DNA of 64,000 nucleotides from Duganella sp. sic0402 (lineage in GTDB: Bacteria; Pseudomonadota; Gammaproteobacteria; Burkholderiales; Burkholderiaceae_D): positions 172,248 through 236,247 of the forward strand of contig NZ_JAHUWK010000010.1 in NCBI RefSeq assembly GCF_019219065.1, read 5' to 3'. Each line of letters opens with the position of its first letter. Position 1 is the stretch's first letter. The notes below the pieces were generated by a model. That model saw only the letters and a program-made list of their open reading frames with translations. It was not told the origin of the DNA and made no database searches. The translations under genes were made by a program, and so were the position numbers. Shown piece after piece: positions 32,289-41,104 of this stretch.

Positions 32289-34079
32289 TTAGAACAGGTC
32301 TGCGTCGAGCGCCATCAGGTTGGCGGAGCCGGAACGCGCCTGGCGGATCAGGGTTGCGGTTTCTGGTTGCAGGCGGGCGAAGTAGAAGCGCGCGGTCGCC
32401 AGCTTGGTTTTGTAGAAGGTGTCGCTGCTGTCCTGTTTTTCCAGCGCGATCTTGGCCATTTGCGCGAAGAAGTAGCTGTACACCAGGTGGCCAACCACGC
32501 GCAGGTAAGGCACGGCGGCGGCGCCTACTTCATCGGCGTTCTGGAAGGCTTTCATGCCGATTTCCATGGTCAGCTTGGTGACTTTGTCGCCCAGGTCGCC
32601 CAGCGGGGTGATGAATTCGCTCAGGTTTTCATCCAGGCCGTTTTCTTCGACGAAGGATTTGATCTTCTCGCCGAACTTGCGCAGCTTGGCGCCGTTGTCG
32701 CCCAGGATTTTGCGGCCCAGCAGGTCCAGCGACTGCACGGTGTTGGTGCCTTCGTAGATCAGGTTGATACGCGCGTCACGCACATACTGCTCCATGCCCC
32801 ACTCGCTGATGTAGCCGTGGCCGCCGTACACTTGCATGGCTTCCGAGGTGGCGATCCAGGCGTTGTCGGTGATGAAGGCCTTGATGATCGGGGTCAGCAG
32901 CGCGACTTCGTCGCCGGCTTCCTTGCGCACATCTTCGTCAGGGTGGTGCAGTTCGCGGTCGATCTGCAGCGCCACGTAAGAGGTGAAAGCGCGTGCGCCT
33001 TCAGCATAGGCACGGCCAGTCAGCAGCATGCGGCGCACGTCGGCGTGCACGATGATCGGATCGGCTGGTTTTTCCGGATTTTTCGGGCCGGTCAGCGAGC
33101 GCATCTGGATACGGTCTTTGGCGTACACCACGGCGTTCTGGTAAGCCACTTCGGTCAGGCCCAGCGACTGCATGCCCACGCCCAGGCGGGCGGCGTTCAT
33201 GAACACGAACATCGCATTCAGGCCCTTGTTCGGCTGGCCGATGATCCAGCCCTTGGCGCCGTCCAGATTCATCTGGCAGGTCGAGTTGCCGTGGATGCCC
33301 ATTTTTTCTTCGATCGCGCCGCAGGTGATCGGGTTGCGCTCGCCAACCGAACCGTCAGCGTTCGGCAGGAACTTCGGCACCAGGAACAGCGAGATGCCTT
33401 TCGAGCCTTCCGGTGCGTCCGGCACGCGGGCCAGCACCAGGTGCAGGATGTTTTCCGCCATATCGTGTTCGCCGGCCGAGATGAAGATCTTGTTGCCGGT
33501 GATCAGCCACGAGCCGTCTTCCTGTGGCAGCGCTTTCGAGCGCAGCATGCCCAGGTCGGTGCCGCAGTGCGGTTCGGTCAGGCACATGGTGCCGGTCCAT
33601 TCGCCCGATACCAGTTTCGGCAGATAGGTTTTCTTTTGTTCGTCGGTGCCGTGTTCTTTCAGGCACTCGTAGGCGCCGTGCGACAGGCCAGGGTACATGG
33701 TCCAGGCCTGGTTGGCCGAGTTCAGCATCTCGTAGAACGAGTTGTTCATCACCACTGGCAGGCCTTGGCCGCCGTATTCAGGATCGCAGGCCAGCGCGGC
33801 CCAGCCGCCTTCAACGTACTGCTTGTAAGCTTCCTTGAAGCCTTTAGGAGTGGTCACCGACTTGGTCGCGCCATCGTAGTGGCAGCCTTCGCGGTCGCCG
33901 CTGTGGTTCAGCGGGAACAGCACTTCGGAGGTGAACTTGCCGCCCTCTTCCAGCACCTGGTTGATGATGTCGGCATCGATTTCCGAGTAGTTCGGCAGCG
34001 TTTTCAGTTCATCTTCCACCTTCAGCAGCTCGTGCAGAACGAATTGCATATCCCGGATTGGCGCGACGTATTGACCCAT
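32289..34079 (-). CDS. Acyl-CoA dehydrogenase
   Basis: A 596-residue flavoprotein that carries out the first step of beta-oxidation. The N-terminal helical region and middle domain include MCLTEPHCGTDLGMLRSKA (FAD binding) and ITGNKIFISAGEHDM. The C-terminal helical domain has QVYGGHGYISEWGMEQYVRD and the catalytic-Glu loop INLIYEGTNTVQ. The extra C-terminal extension (about 470-596) is that of the long acyl-CoA dehydrogenase subgroup with an added helical domain. AGGAGA lies five nucleotides before the ATG. It is the first enzyme gene after the TetR regulator (35-nt gap). Confidence 0.94.
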   Translation of the reverse strand: MGQYVAPIRDMQFVLHELLKVEDELKTLPNYSEIDADIINQVLEEGGKFTSEVLFPLNHSGDREGCHYDGATKSVTTPKGFKEAYKQYVEGGWAALACDPEYGGQGLPVVMNNSFYEMLNSANQAWTMYPGLSHGAYECLKEHGTDEQKKTYLPKLVSGEWTGTMCLTEPHCGTDLGMLRSKALPQEDGSWLITGNKIFISAGEHDMAENILHLVLARVPDAPEGSKGISLFLVPKFLPNADGSVGERNPITCGAIEEKMGIHGNSTCQMNLDGAKGWIIGQPNKGLNAMFVFMNAARLGVGMQSLGLTEVAYQNAVVYAKDRIQMRSLTGPKNPEKPADPIIVHADVRRMLLTGRAYAEGARAFTSYVALQIDRELHHPDEDVRKEAGDEVALLTPIIKAFITDNAWIATSEAMQVYGGHGYISEWGMEQYVRDARINLIYEGTNTVQSLDLLGRKILGDNGAKLRKFGEKIKSFVEENGLDENLSEFITPLGDLGDKVTKLTMEIGMKAFQNADEVGAAAVPYLRVVGHLVYSYFFAQMAKIALEKQDSSDTFYKTKLATARFYFARLQPETATLIRQARSGSANLMALDADLF

Positions 34080-34114
34080 GGTTTTCTCCTGATGACTACT
34101 GTAGTTTGATTTGA

Positions 34115-34717
34115 TTAATGCGAATTGACTGTCATGCGATACGTTTCGAGCACCCGCTCAAAGCCCTTGGCAGCCCGCTCCAGGCTGCCAGGGATGCGCA
34201 GGAAGCGGCCGTCGTGATGCAGGGCCAGGATCAGGCCGTACATCTCATAGACCAGCTGTTGCGGATCGGTGTCCGCTTTCAGGTCGCCGCATTCCACCGA
34301 CTGCTTCACGCAGCGCAGCAGCGCGCCCTGCCAGGCCAGCACCATGGCCATCAATTCTTCGCGGATCGGACCTGGACGGTCGTCATACTCCACCGCGCCA
34401 CTGATATAGATGCAGCCCGATGCCACCTCCACGCTGACGCGCTTGACCCAGCGCGCAAACATCGCCTGCAGGCGCTGAATGCCGCGTGGCTCTTTGACGC
34501 TGGGGAAGAACACTTCCTGTTCGAAACGATGGTGATACAGCTTCAGTACTTCCAACTGCAAATCTTCACGCGATCCGAAGTGCGCAAACACGCCGGATTT
34601 GCTCATGTTCATCTTATCTGCGAGCAATCCGATGGTCAGGCCTTCCAGACCGTCACGGCTGGCCAGGTCAAGCGCCATATCCAGGATTGCCGCACGGGTT
34701 AACTCGCCCTTGCGCAT
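34115..34717 (-). CDS. TetR-family regulator of the beta-oxidation operon
   Basis: A regulator of about 200 residues. The N-terminal TetR helix-turn-helix (about 5-52) reads TRAAILDMALDLASRDGLEG and MNMSKSGVFAHFGSREDLQL. The rest is a helical ligand domain, likely sensing an acyl-CoA. It precedes the acyl-CoA dehydrogenase gene in the same direction, so it is probably an autoregulated repressor of the operon, in the manner of PsrA or FadR-type TetR proteins. ATG 34717 is taken because the longer form would need a TTG start within an AT-rich promoter-like region. No Shine-Dalgarno sequence is obvious. Confidence 0.88.
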   Translation of the reverse strand: MRKGELTRAAILDMALDLASRDGLEGLTIGLLADKMNMSKSGVFAHFGSREDLQLEVLKLYHHRFEQEVFFPSVKEPRGIQRLQAMFARWVKRVSVEVASGCIYISGAVEYDDRPGPIREELMAMVLAWQGALLRCVKQSVECGDLKADTDPQQLVYEMYGLILALHHDGRFLRIPGSLERAAKGFERVLETYRMTVNSH

Positions 34718-34887
34718 AAATTTAGTTAAAGTATTAATAAGATTACATCCCAAAGTAATTTTTTAAAATCTGGAGAAGGATTATTCTGCTCCAGTTAAAT
34801 TTACTCTGTGTGAAAAGAATTGCGAACGCTCGTACTATTATCCACTTGAGAGTGAATGTCAAACAGTACCTTTAGAGGTGGCGTTCT

Positions 34888-34906
34888 ATTGCTGCATAGC
34901 AGCAAT
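34888..34906. repeat. Hairpin downstream of the Hsp15 gene
   Basis: ATTGCTGC and GCAGCAAT form an 8-bp stem with a 3-nt loop, 16 nt past the Hsp15 stop codon. There is no T tract, so it may be a transcript-end stabiliser rather than a classic terminator. The remainder of the gap to the TetR gene is AT-rich with no gene. Confidence 0.4.
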
Positions 34907-34921
34907 GCAGGAGGGAGTAAG

Positions 34922-35293
34922 TTACAGCTTATCCAATTCGCGGCGGTCGCGTTTGGTCGGACGACCCTTGATGGTGGTGCCCGGCTCGCGGTACAAGCGG
35001 CGGTTTTCCGCCACGGCAGCGCGGCGCGCCACGCTGACATCGGTTTCTTCATACAGGTTGCGCGCCACCGGCGCCGGGCCGCGCACGTCAGACAGGCCCA
35101 TTACGTCGACTTCCCACTGATCGGAGCCATTGTCGATTTCCAGCACGTCGCCAAGCTTGACGCTGCGCGCCGGCTTGACGCGATCGCCGTTGACGCTCAC
35201 CCGGCCGCGATCAACCGCTACGCACGCCAGCGAGCGGGTTTTAAAGAAACGCGCTGCCCACAGCCATTTATCCAGTCGTACACCTTCGCTCAC
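34922..35293 (-). CDS. hslR: S4-domain RNA-binding heat-shock protein Hsp15
   Basis: A 123-residue protein. The S4 RNA-binding domain (about 4-60) reads VRLDKWLWAARFFKTRSLA and GRVSVNGDRVKPARSVKLGD. A basic C-terminal tail follows (IKGRPTKRDRRELDKL), as in Hsp15. The family binds free 50S subunits carrying a nascent chain and recycles them after heat shock. The start overlaps the clsB stop by 4 nt, so it is the last gene of a long operon. Confidence 0.9.
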   Translation of the reverse strand: MSEGVRLDKWLWAARFFKTRSLACVAVDRGRVSVNGDRVKPARSVKLGDVLEIDNGSDQWEVDVMGLSDVRGPAPVARNLYEETDVSVARRAAVAENRRLYREPGTTIKGRPTKRDRRELDKL

Positions 35294-36453
35294 GCGTATT
35301 TCCCCACTGCGAACACCCGCATTAATAACTTGTAGAACACAAACGCAATCTCATAGCCGATACGGCGCACATGGCCGACATGCTCGAAGTCATCATAAGT
35401 GATGACCTTGCCGTCGGCAATCGCGTCTTCGATATGCTTGCGCAAGCTCTGCGCAAACGCCGCGTCCTTGATCACCACATTGGCTTCCTGATTCAGGAAC
35501 AGGCTCAGCCCGTCCACATTGCTGGAGCCGACCGTGGCCCAGTCGTCGTCGATGACCGCGACCTTGGCGTGCAGCTGCGTCTTGTGATATTCCACCACTT
35601 TGACGCCGGCCGCAAGCAGCTTCGGGTAGAAGGAGTGCGCCACCGCATCCTGCAGCCAGATTTCGCCGACCCCGATCAGCAGCACCACCTCGACGCCGCG
35701 CTCGGCTGCGGCGGTCAGCGCACGGCGGAACTTGCGGCTCGGTGCAAAATAGGGATTGGCCAGCAGCACGCTCTTGCGCGCCTGGCCCAGCGCCTTCAGG
35801 TAGGCACGCTGGATGGTATGCCGGTTGCGCAGGTTGTCGCGCACCACGAAGCCGGCTTGCACAGCGTGCGCGGCGGCGATCTTTTCCACCTTGCGCATGT
35901 CGCGGTACAGGCCGATGCGCTTGATGAGGCTGAGCTTGCCGAGGCGGCGCCATTGCGTGACCGCCTCCAGCTGGATTTCGGCCACCAGCGGGCCGCGCAC
36001 CTGCACCGCGAAATCCCAGCGCGGCGACGACAACGCTTTGCTGTGATCGTAATCGCAGAACATATCGTCGTTGATATTGATGCCGCCGACGTAGGCGACG
36101 GCGCGGTCCGCCACGCAGATTTTGCGGTGGGTGCGGGTCACGCCGCGCTTGAACCAGGGATTGAAGCGGCGGTGTTCGACGCCGCCGGCGGTCAGCTCAT
36201 CGTGCATGCTGTTGATCTGGCGGCGGCCGGTGCCCCACCAGTCGGTAATCACACGCACTTGCACGCCCCGCTGTGCGGCGCGTATCAGCGCGGCCACCAC
36301 CAGCTTGCCGGTGTCGTCGCCGGCGAAGATATAGGTTTCAAAATAGACTTCATACTGCGCGGCGTCGATGGCGGCGATCAGCGCCGGGAAATAATCGGTG
36401 CCTGTGTGGAGCAGTGTGACTTCGTTATCGGCTAAAAAATTTACTGGGCGCAT
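35290..36453 (-). CDS. clsB: Cardiolipin synthase B (phospholipase D family)
   Basis: A 387-residue phospholipase D-superfamily enzyme with two HKD motifs: HRKICVADRAVAYVGGIN and HAKVAVIDDDWATVGSSN. It lacks the N-terminal membrane helices of ClsA and has the length of ClsB. It makes cardiolipin (or phosphatidylglycerol) at the inner membrane. It is adjacent to an endonuclease/exonuclease/phosphatase gene, matching the E. coli ybhP-clsB arrangement. The conserved Asp of the HKD motif is present in both repeats. Confidence 0.9.
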   Translation of the reverse strand: MRPVNFLADNEVTLLHTGTDYFPALIAAIDAAQYEVYFETYIFAGDDTGKLVVAALIRAAQRGVQVRVITDWWGTGRRQINSMHDELTAGGVEHRRFNPWFKRGVTRTHRKICVADRAVAYVGGININDDMFCDYDHSKALSSPRWDFAVQVRGPLVAEIQLEAVTQWRRLGKLSLIKRIGLYRDMRKVEKIAAAHAVQAGFVVRDNLRNRHTIQRAYLKALGQARKSVLLANPYFAPSRKFRRALTAAAERGVEVVLLIGVGEIWLQDAVAHSFYPKLLAAGVKVVEYHKTQLHAKVAVIDDDWATVGSSNVDGLSLFLNQEANVVIKDAAFAQSLRKHIEDAIADGKVITYDDFEHVGHVRRIGYEIAFVFYKLLMRVFAVGKYA

Positions 36454-36462
36454 AGTTGGCGC

Positions 36463-37281
36463 TCACGCCAGCGTCAACGAGGCGACGATGGGAGCGTGGT
36501 CGGATAGCTTGGCCCAGAGACTACCATGCATGACCTCGGCCGCGTCAACCTTAAAGCCGCGCACATAAATCCGGTCGAGACGGAAAAATGGTAGCGCGGC
36601 CGGAAAAGTGCGCGCTGGAATGATGCTGCTCTTGCGGCGCAGCTTGCGCATGATTTCGCCCAGCGCGGTATTCGAGCCTTCGATCTCATCGAATGCCTCG
36701 ACCACGCCGAGCGCGTTGTATAGCTCGTTGCTGAGGGTATTGCGCCAGTCATTGAAATCGCCGGCGATCACCACCGGTTCGCCATCCGGCGCGGTTTCCT
36801 TGACCGCGTTGATCAGCGCCTGCGTCTGGCGCCGGCGGCCGCTCTCGAACAGGCCCAGGTGAACCACATAGCAATGCACCGGTCCATGCGGGGTGTCCAG
36901 CACACAATGCAGGATGCCGCGCTGTTCGTAGGCGTGGTCGGATACATCGCGGTTCAGCTGGCTGGCGATGGGGAAAGCGCTCAGCAGCGCGTTGCCGTGG
37001 TGGCCGTGGTCATACACAGCGTTCATGCCATAGGCGGCGTGCAGGTGGCGCGACTCGCCAGCAAAATACTCATGCTGCGCTGCAGCGGGCCAATGCTTGT
37101 GGCCGAGATGCTCGGCGCCGTACCTGGCCGCCTTTAAATCGTGCTTGCCCTGCACTTCTTGCAAAAAAACCACATCCGCATCAAACATGCCGATGGCCTG
37201 CTTCAGCGCCAGCACACGCGGTTCCGCACGAATGCTGGAAACGCCCTTATGGATGTTATAGGTCGCAACACGGATCTTCAT
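36463..37281 (-). CDS. Endonuclease/exonuclease/phosphatase family protein (YbhP-like)
   Basis: A 272-residue protein of the EEP fold. Motifs in order: VATYNIHKG, DVVFLQEVQG (catalytic Glu), VIAGDFNDW (catalytic Asp/Asn), RLDRIYVRG and the terminal LSDHAPIVASL (catalytic Asp-His). It has the length of YbhP and sits next to clsB as in E. coli. The substrate is unknown; the family includes DNA nucleases and lipid or sphingomyelin phosphodiesterases. ATG 37281 begins the conserved core; the GGGAG upstream is at a long spacing (about 13 nt). Confidence 0.88.
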   Translation of the reverse strand: MKIRVATYNIHKGVSSIRAEPRVLALKQAIGMFDADVVFLQEVQGKHDLKAARYGAEHLGHKHWPAAAQHEYFAGESRHLHAAYGMNAVYDHGHHGNALLSAFPIASQLNRDVSDHAYEQRGILHCVLDTPHGPVHCYVVHLGLFESGRRRQTQALINAVKETAPDGEPVVIAGDFNDWRNTLSNELYNALGVVEAFDEIEGSNTALGEIMRKLRRKSSIIPARTFPAALPFFRLDRIYVRGFKVDAAEVMHGSLWAKLSDHAPIVASLTLA

Positions 37282-37348
37282 GCGACATATTCTACTCCCG
37301 CAACAGCAAACTCGACGTGCGCCGCCGCACATAGTCCCATCCGGGGAT

Positions 37349-37801
37349 TTAGGTTTGCCGGGGCAGCTGGAGGATGGCTTCGGCGTTGGAGAAGGAGAAG
37401 CATTTGTCGGCGGCGGCCAGGTGGGGCAGCCAGATGTGGTCGACGTGCTCGCGCGGGCTGAGGGCGATGGGGATGTCGCGCGGTACTTCAACGCTGAAGA
37501 CGTGCTCGGTGTTGTGGGTGACGCCAGGCGCGTAGCGGTGCCGCCAGACCGGGTAGATCTCGTAGACGTTGGACAGGCGCCAGTCGCGCAGCACAATGTG
37601 CTCGCCGTCGGCGACGATGCCGGTTTCCTCGAACAGTTCGCGCGTGGCGGTGGCCAGCAGCGGCTCATCCGGCGCGTCCAGCGAGCCGGTCACCGATTGC
37701 CAGTAGCCGCGATTGGCGGCACGCTCGATCAGCAGCACTTGCAGGTCGGCGGTGTGGATCACCACCAGCACCGATTCGGGAATCTTGTAAGGCTTGTTCA
37801 T
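37349..37801 (-). CDS. nudB: Dihydroneopterin triphosphate diphosphatase (Nudix)
   Basis: A 150-residue Nudix hydrolase. The Nudix box is GSLDAPDEPLLATATRELF followed by EETGI, with the TGSLD and DEP spacing usual in betaproteobacterial NudB. The N-terminus (KIPESVLVVIHTADLQVLLI) and the WQSVTGS strand match NudB. It removes pyrophosphate from dihydroneopterin triphosphate in folate synthesis. The position directly after aspS is conserved in many proteobacteria. The aspS terminator lies between the two. Confidence 0.88.
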   Translation of the reverse strand: MNKPYKIPESVLVVIHTADLQVLLIERAANRGYWQSVTGSLDAPDEPLLATATRELFEETGIVADGEHIVLRDWRLSNVYEIYPVWRHRYAPGVTHNTEHVFSVEVPRDIPIALSPREHVDHIWLPHLAAADKCFSFSNAEAILQLPRQT

Positions 37802-37815
37802 GGGCTCGATAAAAG

Positions 37816-37837
37816 AAAAGGCGCCGCAGCGCCTTTT
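37816..37837 (-). terminator. Rho-independent terminator of aspS
   Basis: AAAAGGCGC and GCGCCTTTT pair over 9 bp around a 4-nt loop, with a second run CTTTT on the minus strand. It is nearly symmetric, so it could act in both directions, but only minus-strand genes flank it. Confidence 0.85.
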
Positions 37838-37849
37838 CCATGGTACGAC

Positions 37850-39658
37850 TTAGCCGGCTACTTTCGGCTCGACAGTGCGCAGACGGATGTGCAGCTCTTT
37901 CAACTGCTTCTCGTCGACTTCCGAAGGGGCTTGCGTCAGCAGATCCTGCGCGCGCTGGGTTTTCGGGAAGGCGATCACGTCGCGGATCGAATCCGACTTG
38001 GTCATCAGCGTGACGATACGGTCCAGGCCGAATGCCAGGCCGCCGTGCGGTGGCGCGCCGTATTGCAGCGCATCCAGCAGGAAGCCGAACTTCAGGCGGG
38101 CTTCGTCGGCGTCGATCTTCAGCGCGCGGAACACTTTCGACTGCACTTCTTCGCGGTGGATACGGATCGAACCGCCGCCCAGTTCCCAGCCGTTCAGCAC
38201 CATGTCGTAGGCCTTGGCGATGCAGGCGCCCGGATTGGTTTCCAGCCAGTCTTCATGGCCATCTTTCGGCGCGGTGAACGGATGGTGGGTCGCGGTCCAG
38301 CGATCCGACTCTTCGTCGTATTCGAACATCGGGAAGTCGATCACCCACAATGGCGCCCAGACGTCGTCGAACAGGCCGGCAGCCTTGCCGAATTCCGAGT
38401 GGCCGATTTTCACGCGCAGTGCGCCGATGGCGTCATTCACGACTTTGGCTTTGTCCGCGCCGAAGAAGATCAGGTCGCCGTCTTCAGCGCCGGTCAGTTC
38501 CAGGATCTTGGCCAGGGTGGCGTCGTCAATGGTTTTGACGATAGGCGATTGCAGACCGTCACGGCCCTTGGCTTTTTCATTGACCTTGATGTAAGCCAGG
38601 CCTTTGGCGCCGTAGATGGCGACGAACTGGGTGTAAGCGTCGATTTCCGAACGCGGCATCGAACCGCCTTTTGGAACGCGCATACCGACCACACGGCCGT
38701 TCGGCAGGTTGGCGGCGGCGTTGAAGATCTTGAATTCCACATTTTTGACCACGTCGGTCAGTTCGGTAAATTGCAGCTTGACGCGCATGTCCGGCTTGTC
38801 CGAACCGTAGCTGCCCATCGCTTCGGCGAAGTCCATCACCGGGAACGGGTTAGGCAGGTCGACATCCATGGTGTTCTTGAACACTTTGCGTATCATGTCT
38901 TCGAACAGATCGCGGATTTCCTGTTCGGTCAGGAACGAGGTTTCGCAGTCGATCTGGGTGAATTCCGGCTGACGGTCGGCGCGCAGGTCTTCGTCGCGGA
39001 AGCACTTGGTGATCTGGTAGTAACGGTCGAAGTTGGCCACCATCAGCAGCTGCTTGAACAGCTGTGGCGATTGCGGCAGCGCGAAGAAGTTGCCGGCGTT
39101 GACGCGCGACGGCACCAGGTAGTCGCGCGCGCCTTCCGGGGTCGACTTGGTCAGCATCGGGGTTTCGATGTCGATGAAGCCCAGCTCGTCCAGATACTTA
39201 CGCACTTCCATGGTCACCTTGTAGCGCAGGCGCAGATTGTTCTGCATCTGTGGACGGCGCAGGTCCAGCACGCGGTGGGTCAGGCGGGTGGTTTCCGACA
39301 GGTTGTCGTCGTCCAGCTGGAATGGCACGGCCACGGAGGCGTTCAGCACTTCCAGTTGCGAGCAGATGACTTCGATCTTGCCCGATTTCAGGTTGTTGTT
39401 GACGGTGCCGGCCAGGCGGTCCTTGACCACGCCGGTGACGCGCAGGCAGAACTCGTTACGCACGGCTTCGGCGGCCTTGAATACTTCAGCCTGTTCCGGA
39501 TTGCAAACGATCTGCACCAGGCCTTCGCGGTCGCGCAGGTCGATGAAGATCACGCCGCCGTGGTCACGGCGACGATGTACCCAGCCGCACAGGCTGACGG
39601 TTTGGCCAAGCAGCGCTTCAGTGGTGAGGCCGCAGTAGTGAGTACGCATTGAGGACAT
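37850..39658 (-). CDS. aspS: Aspartate-tRNA ligase
   Basis: A 602-residue class II synthetase of bacterial AspRS length. The N-terminal OB anticodon-binding domain (about 18-105) has VSLCGWVHRRRDHGGVIFID. Motif 1 is near LRYKVTMEVRKYLDELGF, motif 2 is CFRDEDLRADRQPEFTQID, the GAD insertion domain covers about 300-430, and motif 3 is GLAFGLDRIVTLM. It charges tRNA-Asp in the cytoplasm. Either ATG 39658 or the in-frame ATG 39649 could be used; GAGA precedes the first at 7 nt. It lies in the order fmdB, DUF502, aspS, nudB. Confidence 0.97.
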   Translation of the reverse strand: MSSMRTHYCGLTTEALLGQTVSLCGWVHRRRDHGGVIFIDLRDREGLVQIVCNPEQAEVFKAAEAVRNEFCLRVTGVVKDRLAGTVNNNLKSGKIEVICSQLEVLNASVAVPFQLDDDNLSETTRLTHRVLDLRRPQMQNNLRLRYKVTMEVRKYLDELGFIDIETPMLTKSTPEGARDYLVPSRVNAGNFFALPQSPQLFKQLLMVANFDRYYQITKCFRDEDLRADRQPEFTQIDCETSFLTEQEIRDLFEDMIRKVFKNTMDVDLPNPFPVMDFAEAMGSYGSDKPDMRVKLQFTELTDVVKNVEFKIFNAAANLPNGRVVGMRVPKGGSMPRSEIDAYTQFVAIYGAKGLAYIKVNEKAKGRDGLQSPIVKTIDDATLAKILELTGAEDGDLIFFGADKAKVVNDAIGALRVKIGHSEFGKAAGLFDDVWAPLWVIDFPMFEYDEESDRWTATHHPFTAPKDGHEDWLETNPGACIAKAYDMVLNGWELGGGSIRIHREEVQSKVFRALKIDADEARLKFGFLLDALQYGAPPHGGLAFGLDRIVTLMTKSDSIRDVIAFPKTQRAQDLLTQAPSEVDEKQLKELHIRLRTVEPKVAG

Positions 39659-39686
39659 GTTTATTTCTCGGTTCAGGTTAGGTTAC

Positions 39687-40319
39687 TCAGTTAATCTTGG
39701 TGTCGTTCAGGACGATGGTTTTCGGCACGGCGTCTTCCGGCGCCACCACACCCATCGACACGATGTACTTCAGGGCCGCATCGACAGTCATGTCGAGTTC
39801 GACCACATCCTTTTTGGCCATCATCAGGAAAAAGCCCGAGGTCGGATTCGGCGTAGTCGGCACATACACGCTGACGTATTCGCCGATCAGGTGGTTCTTC
39901 ACATCCCCGCCCGGCGCGCCGGTCAGGAAGGCGATGGTCCACGAATTCTGGTGCGGATACGGCACCAGCACGGCCTTGCGGAAGGCGTTGCCGGACGACG
40001 AGAACAGCGTGTCCGACACCTGCTTGACGCTGGAATACAGCGAGCTGACCACCGGAATCCGGGTCAGCAGCTTTTCCCACAGGCGCACCACATAATTGCC
40101 GACCAGGTTGTTGGTCAGCAGGCCGGTCAGGAACACGATGATGACGGTCAGCAAAGTGCCAAGGCCAGGGATATCGAAGCCGATCAGGGTACGCGGCTGC
40201 CAGCGTTCCGGCACGAACAGCAGGGACTGGTCCATGGTGCTGATCACCAGGTTCAGCACCCACGCGGTAATCGCCAGGGGAACCAGTATCAGCAAGCCGG
40301 TAATGAAATATTTACGCAT
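39687..40319 (-). CDS. DUF502 inner-membrane protein
   Basis: A 210-residue membrane protein starting MRKYFITGLLILVPLAITAW. Two N-terminal helices (about 5-27 and 60-82, LGTLLTVIIVFLTGLLTNNL) are followed by a soluble domain with IPVVSSLYSSVKQVSDTLF, NHLIGEYVSVYVPTTPNPTS and GFFLMMAKKDV, the DUF502 hallmarks. The function is unknown in general. It always sits near aspS in this lineage and lies 29 nt upstream of it here. ATG 40319 is chosen because the 45 upstream codons are Arg/Pro-rich antisense-type sequence overlapping the preceding fmdB gene. Confidence 0.9.
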   Translation of the reverse strand: MRKYFITGLLILVPLAITAWVLNLVISTMDQSLLFVPERWQPRTLIGFDIPGLGTLLTVIIVFLTGLLTNNLVGNYVVRLWEKLLTRIPVVSSLYSSVKQVSDTLFSSSGNAFRKAVLVPYPHQNSWTIAFLTGAPGGDVKNHLIGEYVSVYVPTTPNPTSGFFLMMAKKDVVELDMTVDAALKYIVSMGVVAPEDAVPKTIVLNDTKIN

Positions 40320-40347
40320 CGATGTCCTTGGTAATGGATGGAGTGCT

Positions 40348-40632
40348 TCAGGTGTCGCTGGAGCCGCCCGATGGCGATGGCGTCGGGGCCGGAGCCGGCG
40401 CCGGCGCGTCGGATTTCGGACCGGTGGACGTACCGGTGGCTGGCGGCGTGCCGCCACGGAAATCGGTCACATACCAACCCGAACCTTTGAGCTGAAAACC
40501 AGCCGCAGTCAATTGCTTCTTAAACGACTCCTTGCCGCACGACGGGCAAACCGTCAATTGCGGGTCGGAAATCTTCTGCAAGACGTCCTTGGCAAAACCG
40601 CATGCTTCACAGCGGTACGCGTAGATCGGCAT
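40348..40632 (-). CDS. FmdB-family zinc-ribbon regulatory protein
   Basis: A 94-residue protein with an N-terminal zinc ribbon (Cys8, Cys11, Cys29, Cys32; MPIYAYRCEACG and LTVCPSCG). A region FKKQLTAAGFQLKGSGWYVT typical of the family follows, and then a Pro/Ala/Ser-rich disordered tail (about 62-94). FmdB/CxxC proteins are putative regulators or assembly factors of unknown target. It is the first gene of the aspS operon. Confidence 0.9.
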   Translation of the reverse strand: MPIYAYRCEACGFAKDVLQKISDPQLTVCPSCGKESFKKQLTAAGFQLKGSGWYVTDFRGGTPPATGTSTGPKSDAPAPAPAPTPSPSGGSSDT

Positions 40633-40874
40633 CTATTACTCCGCAAAAATCATCAAAACCCTGAATTATAAAGCCTTTTGCGGCCCTTCTGACTGTTTCC
40701 TGTGGCTAAGGCTGTGTTGCAGATCGATTTCATTGAGAAAATCTATTCGCATATTGTTGGAAAGCATGATTAAATGCCACTTAGCAAGCGCTGATTTCCC
40801 AATCCCTGAATCTACGCCTCGTTCGCCGTCCTGGACTTACGACGCTCTAACTCTTTGATTCTGTGGGAAATCTG

Positions 40875-41081
40875 ATGAAAAACCACCTCTACGCCAGCAT
40901 CCTGGCCAGCGCGCTGGCAGTCCCTGCCTTCGCTGCCGACACCCAATACGCCGCGCAATCGCCTGCAGAACCGCTGCATCGCCGCACCGTCCTGCTGGGC
41001 GTTGCGATTGTGCTCGGCCTGCAAGCGCTGCGCCATGCGCCTCGTCTGCCAGACCGCCGCGCCTATCAGCCTGGCGAATGA
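40875..41081 (+). CDS. Small exported hypothetical protein
   Basis: A 68-residue protein with a signal peptide (MKNHLYASILASALAVPAFA) and one further hydrophobic stretch (RRTVLLGVAIVLGLQALRH, about 40-57) ending in a basic tail. That would leave it as a small membrane-anchored protein. I know no family for it. It lies 23 nt upstream of a PEP-CTERM protein gene, and the two are probably co-transcribed. The 242-bp gap before it holds no gene that I can support. Confidence 0.55.
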   Translation: MKNHLYASILASALAVPAFAADTQYAAQSPAEPLHRRTVLLGVAIVLGLQALRHAPRLPDRRAYQPGE

Positions 41082-41104
41082 TGACCTTGTCAGTAGGAGG
41101 CGCC

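Noticed and set aside
29841..34109. A 1422-codon open frame on the plus strand opposite the beta-oxidation genes
   Set aside because: It is His/Gln/Arg/Val-rich, has no recognisable domains and runs exactly antisense to two clear enzyme genes. Long antisense frames are expected from this genome's GC-rich codon use.
37282..37668. N-terminal extension of the endonuclease/exonuclease/phosphatase protein
   Set aside because: The extra residues are Ser/Thr/Pro/Arg-rich, overlap nudB on the same strand and precede the conserved start of the fold.
40320..40457. N-terminal extension of the DUF502 protein
   Set aside because: The added segment is Arg/Pro-rich and lies inside the fmdB gene; the family begins at the MRKYF start.
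40680..40874. Sigma-54 promoter before the PEP-CTERM pair
   Set aside because: TGG and GC elements are present (TGGCTAA and TTGCA) but the spacing is 13 instead of 10 nt.
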